DNA of 64,000 nt from the NCBI GenBank assembly GCA_964036155.1, contig OZ038422.1, forward strand, positions 60,907,201 to 60,971,200. The letters run 5' to 3'. Of the stretch, positions 37,875 through 49,115 are shown one piece after another. The notes below the pieces were generated by a model. That model did no database searches, was not told the origin of the DNA, and was given only the letters and a program-made list of their open reading frames with translations. Every line of letters starts with the position of its first letter. Positions within the stretch are counted from its first letter, which is position 1. The translations under genes and the position numbers were made by a program. Source of the DNA: Diploscapter coronatus. Its lineage: Eukaryota; Nematoda; Chromadorea; Rhabditida; Rhabditidae.

Positions 37875-40800
37875 CTGAAAATAATTTAATTGGTAAATTT
37901 GAAATTACGTCTCTTTCATTTATCTTTTCAAAATAACGTGAGATTCATTTCTAGATGATCTTCGTTCTCTTGCTACTTTCTATTTTTAAGTAGTTCGAGT
38001 ATCCCATTTGACTGATCAACATGCTCCTGCGCTCCTTTCCGTAAACACTTCACGCGATTCCTAACTCTCAGCTCATCTCATCACTTATATCCATCAGACT
38101 GTTGTCACTCTTTTGGGTTCCGTTCAGAATCATCGTACATCCTCTGCTCTGATCCCGTTTATCTTCTTAATCCTCGTCTATTTATTCTTTCTAATTTCCT
38201 CTTCCACTTCAGTCCATCAGCCCGTCAGCGGCCGAAGTACTTGACCCTGACAACGAGTGTGACAAAAGTCTCACTTGCGCAGATACTGTAGCTCGTAAGC
38301 CCTGGGGATAAGTTAAGGGGGCGTGCAAACACGGCCACACAGAGCTGCTGTCCTCTCTCACCTCGACAACTCGCGCAGCAAGCCACACTCAACAATCACG
38401 TAGCACTGCTCGCTAACAATACGAGATGACATGTGCGTACATAACAGACGAAAGTGTACACTATCTACAGGAATAAAATATCATTTCCTTCTAAAGAAAT
38501 CATTCTTTGGTGTCATCCTGAATCTCAAGATTGTCCGTAACAACCATAACACAATAAGTGCTTCATCATGATTCATAAAATAGGCATTTCACGAGCATCT
38601 ACTAATTCAAGAGATATGCACTACTCACATTGATCCTCTCCAGACTGCATGAACAGTCCACAAATACTACGATCAACCATCGTACGCTCGCTCGTACGCG
38701 AACATTCATCCACTTCACTCTTGACAAAGGTGCGATGAGAGAAGCTCAGACACTGAAAGCTCTTGCAGACGATCAGTAACACATCAAGTGAAGTGCGAGT
38801 GGAAGATAGGGGATCAACAGAAATTAAATGGGGGCTGTAATAAGGGGTCAGAAATCGAATGAGACACGATCATGCACTGGAAATTTTGAATAATTCCAAC
38901 ATGTTATCTCAAATAATATTTCTCAATCGACAGAATAATGAAATTGAAGAAGCAGATGGACTAACTTTCTAGGAAAAATATCGAGCTTGACCCAACCATC
39001 ATCAAAAACCGAACTGTTTGTCCTCTAGAATAAGGTTCGCAGCAGACAATAGCGACTGACCGGATTAAGCAAAGGACACGAGTGGCGGAGTCAGCAGGCA
39101 GATTACTGTAACTCGGTCGAGCAGCAGAACAGCTTGCACAATGGACATTGTGCATATTGACAGATTAGAAAGACGATCCATCCGCTATGTCTCTTAAGCA
39201 CTACTTTCTGACGGAACACACGGGGAACGGATACTCTCACAATCGTTGCTAGCTCAATTTAGTGCGACGTTCCGAGAGCAAACACGAGCAGAATAGATAT
39301 TTGAAGGCTGGAGTGGAAAGTGATGCAAGGATGATATGATCGAAAGATCAGAACTGTCACGTTTCTATAAGATATTCTTATTCAGGACTGTGCATAGTGC
39401 CAAGAAGTTCTGTTCTTGATTGCTTCAATTTTCCAACTCTTCAATCAGTATCCACAAAATCAACATTCCATCTGATCAACTCATTCTAGTGCCAATAAAA
39501 TTGCGTTCATTTTTTTCGAAAGCACTTTTATCACCTTTTAATACTTTTACATTCTCTAGTGTTATCTTTTAGCTGTTGAGCTTCTCAATAAATTTGCCAC
39601 TTCTCTCGAGTCCACCTGCTTCGGGGCCTATCTCACCTCGGTTCTTCGGCTCTTCCCGACTTCACCTCCCTCCTTTATCACCTTCGACTGCAGTTTATGA
39701 CTGTTTGGGCAGAGTTATGTGCTGCTGAATGCGGTGATAAGGATGGTGATAGACTATGGGATCTGATGAGAGAAAAAGAACCCAGAGTCAACTCGTAAAA
39801 TGCGAGAGCGCAGACAATTAATATTTACAATCGGTGGCAACATCAACTCATATCTCTTGTTGAGGGAATAATTGTAAGACAGATTGTTAATTAACTGAAG
39901 CAATGGTACAAAGTGATTGAATGGGGGATCAGTTCGTCAATGAGAGATGTCGAAATGGACACATTGTTTTTGATCAATTAGGATATTTGAGACGTGACAG
40001 TTTATCCTGTATGAATTTGATGAATGCTCTTGTAGCCAAGTTTCATGACATAATGGAGTCAAGTGGTTCTTCTGGTTCGTGCCAGATTCGTCAACAATTC
40101 TCCAACTCGTCTTCGAACTCAAGTGGGCTCATTTCCTAACTCAATTCAGTTCCTGCTGCTAATTCTGACAGATTCGTATAATCAATTTTCACCCTATTCC
40201 ATCATCATGACATTCAATATGCCCAATCTGATTCTGCAACTGTACAAATTTCCCAGACCAACTAACAAAACACTTGACACTTCTTGCAATAAATTGCTTC
40301 TAGCCAATTGTGTAGTCCATAAACCTAACCTACAATGCCATTTTATCTCTTCCAGTGCCAATCCTCTATTCCTTCCCCTATCATCTATCATGTTCACTAC
40401 TCCTCACTCCCAACACAACAAATGTTTTCATCATTGTAACACCGCTGCAAAGCGGACAAAGCTCTAATGAATGGACTACCGAAAGAGCGACAGAGAGGTC
40501 GGCGGGGGTCTTGACACGACAGCTACAAGGCAAAGAAGTGAGGAAGCAGACACTTTACAACCATCATATTTGATTTATAGACTTTAGGGAGTGGATTAGG
40601 GAAATTTTGGGGGTTTATCCAAAACTTTACCTTCGAAAAAGCCTTATTCAAATCGTTAAAGAAACAATACGAAGATTGCAAGAAGTTCTTTAAAAGTTTG
40701 ACGGTTTTGATAACTTCAGCTTCACATTCAAAATCCATATATTCGGTGCAAAGTTGTCGTCGTTAATTTTCTGACCACAGTTCACAATTTTCCCGTCGTC

Positions 40801-42773
40801 TAATCTTCGAAAGTAACAAGATCAAATATGACGGCTCCACTTCATCAACTCTACCGTAATCCAGTGAACAACAACATAAATCAAGAAAAACACGGAGAGG
40901 AAGTTTTCCTATTGCGTAATCGAATATGGACGAGATAAATGAGCATGGAATAAAAATGGTAGGGAAAATAAGGAAACGGGATACCGGTCAAACGAAAGGC
41001 ACAGGGGAGATTAACCCGAGATAACGTGACGCAATGCGTTGAGATTGAGTGGTCTACAAATCCGCATGCCGGGATATCAACTCCCTCTGCAAATATGGCA
41101 GTAAGTAAAGGGGTTTACGCTAATTAAATTAGTGAGCCTAGCTAAATAGTAAAATTCTCGGTTTTTCAATTTTTTTTGCAAAAATCATATCGGTTTCAGG
41201 ATACTTTTTAAGACAATTTGACAAAATTTTAGTTCTTGTTGCTATATTTTGACGATTTTGCAAATACTCTTCCAAAAGATAAGAAAATGAGTCAAAAATA
41301 TGTGCATCACCAAACTTATTCTCTCCAAAAAGGAAGTCTCATACTGCCTTTGAGCCTGAGGGTCTAATCCAAACGGTAAACTGGTCGGTGCCTTTCTACC
41401 TATCCCTGTACCTTCTCTATGCCCTCTCTCCTCCAGCCTTATCATAATCCTTGGCTCTATTTCTTACTCATTAACCGTTCCCTTTGGCGGCGCTTCATTG
41501 ATACACGCAATAGGGTGCAGGGTAAAGTCAGAGGGAGAGAGAGAGGGAAAGGCTAGGGTGAGAAGAACAAGCAAAGGATAAAGTTCATCCGACAAATATG
41601 CAGAAGGGACCATTAATTACGCCGTTAAACTTTTTATGGGCCATTTTTGGATGTAGATTTGGCTACCGATAAAATATTATCTAGCAAGGATATGATATCT
41701 GAGTATATTCATGATAAGGATAAAAATTTTGAAAACTTTCAACTTAGCAAAACATTATCTTGAAGATCAGCTATAAAGCAATTAGAAATACGATCCAAAA
41801 TATGACACATGTATCTAAACATGGATCGTTTTAAAAATAATGATTACTCTAGCCGTCAATTTCCCATTTTCTCTATTGTTGCGCTATCATGTCTTCCCTA
41901 TCCTAACGTCCAATTATTTGTATCAAGTGTATAATAGATACAATTGCAAAAGAATACAAACTCTGCGGTCGCCAAAGTGGCAATTATTTGTGTTCTCAGA
42001 AAATTTTATCGTATTCCAGAAAAAATTTCTTTAAAAACTCTAATTTTACCTATCATCCTCATAGCAAAACTCGACTAAACTTAATGACTCTATTTGATCA
42101 AAGTTCTACTTCGTAAATGTAGTAAAATTACCAGAACATAAATTTTTGTGACTTCGAAAAAAAAAAATCTTGATCACGAATCTCTCGTTCGCTTCATTTT
42201 TCTTCTCACTTCTCGGTCATATTTCGGCCGTCTTATCTCGCCTGCAGAAGCGTCGAAAACGGTGTTGATTAGGGCATAAAACCCCATCTCGGGGTGAAAT
42301 TAAAATTGAGCGACTAGCGGCAAAAAACCGTAGGAATAAACACGAAAAAATGCAAGAAATAGGCTGATGACAGGGTGAAAATTCGGGGGAAAAATGCGGA
42401 AAATGGCAAATTTGGGAGGAAATTAGGGGCAAATCGGCGGAAAATTGAGGAACAAGGGAAGACGGCCGCTTTTACGACCGTATTTTAGTATCTTCGCGCG
42501 CACGAAATCGCTCCTCGCGAAGAGGCGATGAAAATGAGAAAAAGACGACACCATCGCAAAAAGCGTGACAAAATGAATAATGCTACCTCTTCGAAATTCC
42601 CGATATGAAATTTTCGGGGACCAAATTTGAACTTGTGAAAGAATAATAATCAACTTTTCATAGTAGAGTGTATAGGACACGCTACAAAAATGTGATAAAA
42701 CAGAATAATAAAACTCGCGCTAATTAACAAAGGACTTGGAGTAAAAAAGTAGAAAATCTAAAAAATTGCCAAC
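37875..42773 (-). other. Proposed 5' UTR intron of HGH1 (4.9 kb)
   Basis: If the 42774-42844 exon belongs to HGH1, this whole stretch is an intron with donor GTTGGC and acceptor TTTTCAG directly before the ATG. Otherwise it is intergenic and contains HGH1's own promoter. Mixed composition is seen at about 38.0-38.4 and 39.6-39.7 kb. No coding exons, RNA genes or clear repeats could be supported. Confidence 0.4.
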
Positions 42774-42844
42774 CTTCTACGGCACTCCTGGATACTTGAT
42801 GAGTCGATGGTTCGGTTGTCAAAAATTCGACAGACTTCTCGAGC
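42774..42844 (-). other. Candidate 5' UTR exon of HGH1 and SL2-type trans-splice acceptor
   Basis: On the minus strand TTTTTTTTCAG ends at 42845, followed by 71 nt and a donor GTTGGC at 42773-42768. The acceptor lies about 120 nt after RBM42's AATAAA, the usual spacing in nematode operons. The exon is open in one frame, but joining it to the next acceptor puts the HGH1 ATG out of that frame, so it is probably untranslated. It could instead be a stray exon of an unrecognised gene. Confidence 0.45.
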
Positions 42845-42963
42845 CTGAAAAAAAAATTGTATTATTATTCCAGAAATTCGAATTAAAAAATCAAAGATAA
42901 AGTTACATTTGGTCATATCACCACCATATACATCATGCTCAAACAGATAAATTGATCAATTAA

Positions 42964-42969
42964 TTTATT
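42964..42969 (-). terminator. Poly(A) signal of RBM42
   Basis: The minus strand reads AATAAA, 83 nt after the RBM42 stop codon and about 120 nt before the acceptor at 42845. Confidence 0.6.
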
Positions 42970-43051
42970 CAATTAGAATTTGTGATGAAAGAAATCAAAT
43001 CAGATAAATAAAATACTAGTTCAAAGATAAGGGTTACAGTAATTGATTATT

Positions 43052-46000
43052 CTAGCCCCAAAGTCCGAGTTTCTTCTTGTCCTTCTGCTTCTTCTTGATG
43101 ACCTCGAAGTTGCGATCCTTCCAATTCGACTTTCGCAGTTTGATCGGTCGATTCCCGACGTACTTTCCGTCCATTTCGCGGATCGCTCGCACGTAGTCCT
43201 GAATTTTTGTAAAATAAACTTTTTCTTAATTTCTTCTTTAAAATCCTTTTATCTTAATTCATTTCTTTTAGTAGTTTTTCTTAGGATAAGTTATTGGACT
43301 TTTTATTTCATTTATAAAGATTCTGAAACAGTCCTAAATTAGTTATTACCTTTCACAATTTAATTTTGAATTCTTCCCCAGAATTTGACAATTTTTAAAA
43401 ATGATTTTACATTTAAAAAATATTCTTCTTTAAGTTGGATTCAAAGTTCATAGATCTACTGTTTTTCGATTTGATTTCTTTTCAAGAGGATTTGAAACCT
43501 ACATCGGACTCTCGGAACGAGACGAAGCCGTAGCCTTTGCTCTTGTTGGTGCGGGAGTCGCGGATCACCTGAAATATACGAATTATTATTCAAATATGTT
43601 TTCGAAATGAAAACGCAAATCATTAAATGCTAAATAGGTCGAAATTGAAACATATCTAACTAAGGGTTAAATTTTTTAAAAATAAATGAATAATAACTTA
43701 TTTGGAATAAAATAATAACTCGGAATTTTTGAAGACTGATGAAACAAAATTGAAAGGTATGGAATAAAATGAAAATTAAACAAACAAATCACCTTGGCCT
43801 TCTGAAAGCTGGGATATTTCCTGAAGGCTTTGCCGAGCAGCTCATCGGAGACCTCGTTGCCCAAGTCGCCGCAAAAAATTCGGAAATCGTTATCGTCCCA
43901 TTCCGCCAGCGAGGAGTCTTCCCACACCTGGAAATTCAAAATTCATTCATTTTTTAAAAATAATTCTTCAAAAAGTGCATTTTTGAAGGTTATTATGAAA
44001 AACTCTTCATATAAGTCACAACTATAGATTTTAATAACGCAATATAATATCCAGGTTCATTACCTGTTCAGTAGCCTCGTGAATAAAATAAAGAAAATTC
44101 CAATTTCAAATATGCTATAACTTTACCTCAAAATGCTCTAGACTTTCATAAGGCTAGTTATGTGATGAATTTATAGCCAAAAATAATTGTACCTGTCCTC
44201 CGCCCGCTCGGACGTACTTCTTCTTATCCTTCTTGTCTTTCATCCGCATCTTCAGGGGATCCGTTTGCCGCTTATACTCCATTTTTTCGATGTCCGCGGG
44301 CAAGGCCTAAATTTATTTCTTTCGAAATTTGAAATTCTCATTTTAATGTAAATTTCGAAAATTCTATCTAAATAATAATTAGATAGATTCAATCTAGAGG
44401 GAGTGCTTCGAGGTGAGTTATAACTGAATTGTCAAAATTTTTCAAGTTAAAAAATCAATACGTTTCAAAAATTCATTATAGAAAAATTTGAATCAGCTCC
44501 ATTATTAATATCGAGTTGTCGATCAGCTTTAAAAATTAAACAAAAAAATCCCTACCATCGTGAATTTGGGAGCAGCGGGAGCATCGGGGAGTGGTTCGTA
44601 GACGGTGGGCGCACCCTCGATGGTGGCATTTCTGATCGAGTGAATAGGAGGCGCCATCAGCGACGAGGTCGCTGCCGCGTGCGCCGCCGCGTTCGCTGCA
44701 GCTGCGCGGACCAACTGAAAATGAAATAATTTCATAATTACGGTATCATTCACTAAACTAATATCCAAACTTAAAAGAAGCAATCCCTGGTTTTCACGTC
44801 GAACTAGCGAATTATAATTTTCGATTACTTGAAAGTTTATCCAGTTTCGAGAAGAAATAATATTTCAGATAGGACGGACATTTGCCCGAAACCTACTTTA
44901 TCTTTTATAAATTTGAAAAAGCCAAAACGTAATGAAACAATATGAATAGTACCCGTTCAATTTTTAGCCTTTTCTTGAAACCTACCTGTTCATCCAAATT
45001 TGCATTCTCTTTGCTTTTCATTTCAAAAATATCGCGTTCCATAGCTATACACGTGTCGATGTACGCTTTGAAGAGAATTTCATTTGGTATTCTTTGGAGA
45101 TCTTTTGCCTTTGCATTTTCATAATCTACAACCCATAAAGTTTCATAAAAATATCGTAGTCTTAAATTTAAAAATCGAATTTTACCTGAGAAGGCATGAA
45201 AGGCATTCCGACGGGCGGCACGGGTGCGGCCCCCAAGCGAATTTGGGGAGGAATTAGCATGCCGGGCATGGGCGCTGGGATCATTCCGGGTACTGAAATT
45301 TGAAATTTCGAAAAAAGTAAATAGTTTAAAAATATTATAATTTGACTCTCTAGAAACATGGTTTTTCTTCGACATTTTATAGTGTCAGTAAAGAACCTAT
45401 AAAATATTAGTTTATAGGGAAGTTTTGAAACATAGTTTTTCAAGAAGATTAAAAATACCGATTCCAGTAACGGGCTGAGCGACCTGCGGCAAGGGACGCT
45501 GCGCTTGCGCGTGAGAGGCGTTGACGGCTGAAATATCAACAAATAATAAAAATAGCAATTTTCTATTTTATGCAAATTTGCGCACTTTTTATTTTTAAGT
45601 AAAAATATTCTCTTGAAAGAAAGATCCCTTGGAAATTTTCGAAAATTTATCATTTTATAAAATCACCGTCTTTCTTCTTGGCTTCGGACGCAGAGATGGG
45701 CGGTGCGGAGACGACCGCATCGGGCGAAATGTAGACGGTTTGCGGATCAGACGACGAAGATTCCACCAGCGAAGAAATCTCGGACTCGAAACTGAAATAA
45801 AAATATCGATTTCAAAAAACGTTCAAATGATCAACCTCTTCATCGTTCATTTGATAGACTTGTAGTCATTTTTTCGTAAAAAAAAACTAGTGATAAGCTA
45901 GGGTATCATGAAATTACTAAATAAATTTAGAAAGGTTTTCGTATGCTTCAGAAAACATTCAAAACACATTTCATCATCTATTGTTAGAATTGTTGGGTTC

Positions 46001-46071
46001 CAGAAATGTATGTCAACTAAAAAAGAAAAATTGTAAACCTACAGCGCTAATTCGTCATCTAAATTTGACAT
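43052..46071 (-). CDS. rbm-42: RBM42 homolog, RNA-binding protein (complete, 9 constitutive exons)
   Basis: RBM42 is a nuclear/cytoplasmic RRM protein linked to pre-mRNA splicing and stress-related mRNA handling. Exons in order: 46043-46071, 45667-45791, 45459-45527, 45186-45292, 44556-44714, 44193-44306, 43793-43927, 43503-43568, 43052-43198. They give 316 residues. The N-terminus MSNLDDELALFESEISSL matches the human MALFEQEVL segment. Residues about 50-165 are low-complexity, rich in Pro, Met and Ala. The single RRM follows VWEDSSLAEWDDNDF, with RNP2 RIFCGDL at about 217-223 and RNP1 KGYGFVSF at about 257-264, and the tail KKKQKDKKKLGL is as in human. The 29-nt first coding exon was placed by phase and family match. 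A second cassette at 44986-45125 could replace the exon at 45186-45292. Confidence 0.93.
44986..45125 (-). other. Candidate alternative RBM42 cassette exon
   Basis: On the minus strand the acceptor GGGTTGTAG ends at 45126 and the donor GTAGGT begins at 44985. The 140-nt segment takes one base from a preceding phase-1 exon and exits in phase 0, exactly like the exon at 45186-45292. Read that way it encodes about 47 charged residues beginning DYENAKAKDLQRIPNEIL and ending ENANLDEQ. Including both cassettes breaks the frame, so they would have to be mutually exclusive. Confidence 0.45.
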
Positions 46072-46117
46072 TTTCGATTTTGCTCGAACTTGAACACGAA
46101 GATCGGAGATCAAAGGG

Positions 46118-46130
46118 GCTGAAAATCGCA
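46118..46130 (-). promoter_or_regulatory. Trans-splice acceptor of RBM42
   Basis: The minus strand reads GATTTTCAG before 46118, giving a 47-nt 5' UTR to the ATG at 46071. It lies about 100 nt after the CNOT9 poly(A) signal and has no upstream coding exon, as expected for SL2 addition in an operon. Confidence 0.55.
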
Positions 46131-46221
46131 ATTTTCAAATCTTCAGACACAAATAAATATTTTCAGATATCTCATGGTTTCAAACCGATAAAATTCAAAA
46201 ATCTGAAAATTTCAGAGTAAC

Positions 46222-46227
46222 TTTATT
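46222..46227 (-). terminator. Poly(A) signal of CNOT9
   Basis: The minus strand reads AATAAA, 295 nt after the CNOT9 stop codon. The RBM42 acceptor follows about 100 nt later. Confidence 0.6.
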
Positions 46228-46451
46228 CGGTATCCAGAAAAATACTGATAGTGATCAGGCCCCTATCAAAAATTATATACTTTTTACACACTAGAATATC
46301 AACATTCCAAAAAGAATATCCAGAACAAATTTAAGTTAAGTCTCAACAAAGACCGAGAGAAAATGGTAATATGAAAAAGATAAAAGGAAAAAATAAACCA
46401 AGTTTAGATGACTCGTGAAATTGAGGATCAGGTGTAGAAAATTCTCTGAAG

Positions 46452-46485
46452 AAAACGATCTAGCCGAAATTGATTAGATCGTTTT
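46452..46485 (-). repeat. Stem-loop in the CNOT9 3' UTR
   Basis: AAAACGATCTA at 46452-46462 pairs perfectly with TAGATCGTTTT at 46475-46485 across a 12-nt loop. It lies between the CNOT9 stop codon and its poly(A) signal, so it would be present in the mRNA. Confidence 0.6.
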
Positions 46486-46521
46486 TCCTGTTGAGAAGAG
46501 GTGAATTTTGGAGATAATTCC

Positions 46522-49115
46522 CTACTGTGAAGCATCGGGCTGCTCCTCCAAAATCGCACACTGGATGTCTGAAAAATTGAATTTCAACCATTTTCCAAAA
46601 TGTGTTTTTTTCAGAAGATGTTTAAAACAAAGCTGAACTTGTATAAGTTTCAACAAATCATCAAAATTCAAAACTAAAGAGCACTATTAGTTTGTAGTAG
46701 CTTGAAATTCCCTAAATGTTATTAGCCAAAATAATACGAACTAACCGAGATTTTTCATAAGCGTCCTGAGCCAACTGCGACTGGAGGGGTCCTTCTCGAG
46801 GGCCGCCTTGAACGTGTCGTCCTTCAGCTGATCAGGCAGGCACTGGCGCAAAGCCTGCTGAGCTCTAAAAATCAATAATTTATGTTAATTTTTAAGACCA
46901 CTGTAATTTTAGTTCTGGATTTAAACCATAATTTTGATAAAAGACATATTTAAAAAAGATACCTAGCATTGTCGCTCAGCCTGCTGTAGCAGCGAATCAC
47001 GTGCTTCAGGAGACGAGCGGAGGGCTCGCGAGCCAATTTCAGCACCATTTTACCCTGAATACAAAAGTTGCCTTCTTCAGAAGACTCGAACAAAACTCGT
47101 ACCAGAATCATAGCGACGTGGCTGAATCGCTCGTAAGTCTGACAGATGTAGGCGAGACCAGTGTCGTCCAGCAGAATCTTCTGGAATTATTCTCTTAAAA
47201 ACCATTAAAGATGATTTTGCTTCCTTCTTCTCTCCAATAATATTTTCTTACAAATTACGATATTTTAGTCGCGATTTCCTGTTTAAAGTATGACATGTAT
47301 CGAGATTGGCTTTATCTATTTTAGATTTTAGATCATCTCTAAATGCACCTGAAGAATGAAGGTGGCGACGGTCTTGGACAACTCGGTGCCCTGCTCCATG
47401 ATGCGCAAACACAACGGGATGATCTCCGTTGACAGTAGGAACGAAATCACTTGTAACAGCTGCAAAATTCGAATTTTGTTTTGTTTAAAAATGCATTTTC
47501 CTGATTCACTTCTATCAAATCCTTGAGCTCCCTGCATAATTACCCATTTCATCATGACCGCCATTTGTAAAACTCATCAGAGCTCATGGCTAGGAAGTGT
47601 AGGGAAAAGAAGAATAACTGGTGAAGTTCACAAATGATGGTTATGATGAAATTGTTAATTATACAGAGGCTAATTCCTTGCTTCTTTACATTTCCCCTTT
47701 TTGCATTCTTCATTTTTTAACTTCAAGAATTTTCGAATGGCAAATGTTTCAAATATTGAAGCGCAAGAAGATATTGATATAGCAGCAGTTTAGGTGAGAG
47801 AATACAACTTTTGAAACTCCGACCTCCTTGTCCTCGGTTTTGACGAGTGCCCCGATGACTCCAAGAGAAGTGAGACGGAGATACTCGAACGAGCGAGAGG
47901 TCTTGGTCGTATGCAGGAATGGGTACAGGTACAGGGGAATGTGTGCTGCAAAATTAACATCTTCCAATTTGTTTTCATCTTTAAAAATTTTAGGCTTAAA
48001 ATTTGAGGCATTTTGAAAATTTCCATTGCGAGATAATCACGAGATTTTATTATCATTTTGAGTTCAATATGAATTAACTTTTCATAAGTGTCGTAAATGC
48101 AAGATAACCATGAAGTTCTTGCAATAAATATTAATTTATGTGATAAAAAGTCTTTAAAATTCTACCCTGCAAAAACGGTCCGCGAGTCTCCTTGTGACTA
48201 GCGACGCACTGCATCAAAGCGAGCGCGTTGCAGACGCGGTTCGACTGGACCGCAGTCAGGTTCGCGGGCATGATCGACGGGTAGATCGCGATCACCTGCA
48301 AGTTTATTTCTTTAAATGACATTTTTTCGGAATTTTTCCCTTTATCAGCACTATTTCGTTTCCCTATTACAACAAATTTCTAAAAATCTTTTTCTTGAAA
48401 CTTCACATAGAAAAGAAGTAATTAGCGTTACACATTTTCCTTCTCTTCAAACTTATATGAAATTTTATTCCCATTTATTCATTTAGATTGATTATTTTCA
48501 GCAACTATGGAAGACACACACTACTATTCACTATAAGTCTTCATTTTCATAGTTCATTGAAACTTATTCAGAAAGGTGAATTTAAAAATATATATTCTAT
48601 ATGCAAGAAAAAAGATTTTACCTCCTGCAAGAGAGCGGCCATGGTTCCGAAGGAGTACCACAGCCAGATGGGCAGGTCGGGCACGGAGTCGCGTTTCTTG
48701 CTCAGCTCCAACAAAGCCGTCTCTCGCTTGTTAGGATCCTTCAGGTCGTCGATCCATTGCAGGATTTCGTCCCTGGAAAAAAATCTTAAAAATCACCACT
48801 TTATTAAAAATTCAATTTTTTCCAAAAATTATATCTTTTAAAGAACGTCAGCAAAATCGTCAATTCTTTTCGTTGCTCGTTAAAAATCAAAACTTTTAAT
48901 TCTGATTTTTCCGAAAATTTCAAATGCTGAAATTAATAAGAATGAAATGACCTTTTGAAAAAGTTCTATATTCTCTAAAATTTGATACAATAAAAAATCC
49001 AAATTGTTTTAGAAAAGTATAGGAAAATGACGAACTGATTGATTTCCTGGCCAGGCGCTGAGGGCTGTGCGGCCTGCTGGGCTTGCGTGGCTGGCGAGGC
49101 CCGCGCGTCGTACAT
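46522..49115 (-). CDS. ntl-9: CNOT9 (RQCD1/CAF40), CCR4-NOT deadenylase subunit (complete, 9 exons)
   Basis: CNOT9 is an armadillo-repeat subunit of CCR4-NOT that binds NOT1 and tryptophan-containing silencing factors such as GW182, promoting mRNA deadenylation and repression. Exons in order: 49036-49115, 48622-48772, 48166-48295, 47824-47945, 47349-47459, 47103-47180, 46963-47054, 46746-46864, 46522-46568. Phases match and give 309 residues (human 299). Conserved runs include [91 protein letters not shown] and [13 protein letters not shown]. The first 20-odd residues are Gln/Ala-rich and unconserved. A three-residue LLQ appears at the exon 4-5 junction relative to human. An acceptor TTTTTTAG before 49158 suggests SL1 addition, making this the first cistron of the proposed operon. 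Confidence 0.96.

Noticed and set aside
42774..42844. Reading the 71-nt exon as coding, with a faint likeness to coatomer gamma (REVCRIFDNRTID)
   Set aside because: No neighbouring exon continues the frame, and only about 200 bp separates it from the RBM42 stop codon. A 5' UTR exon is simpler.
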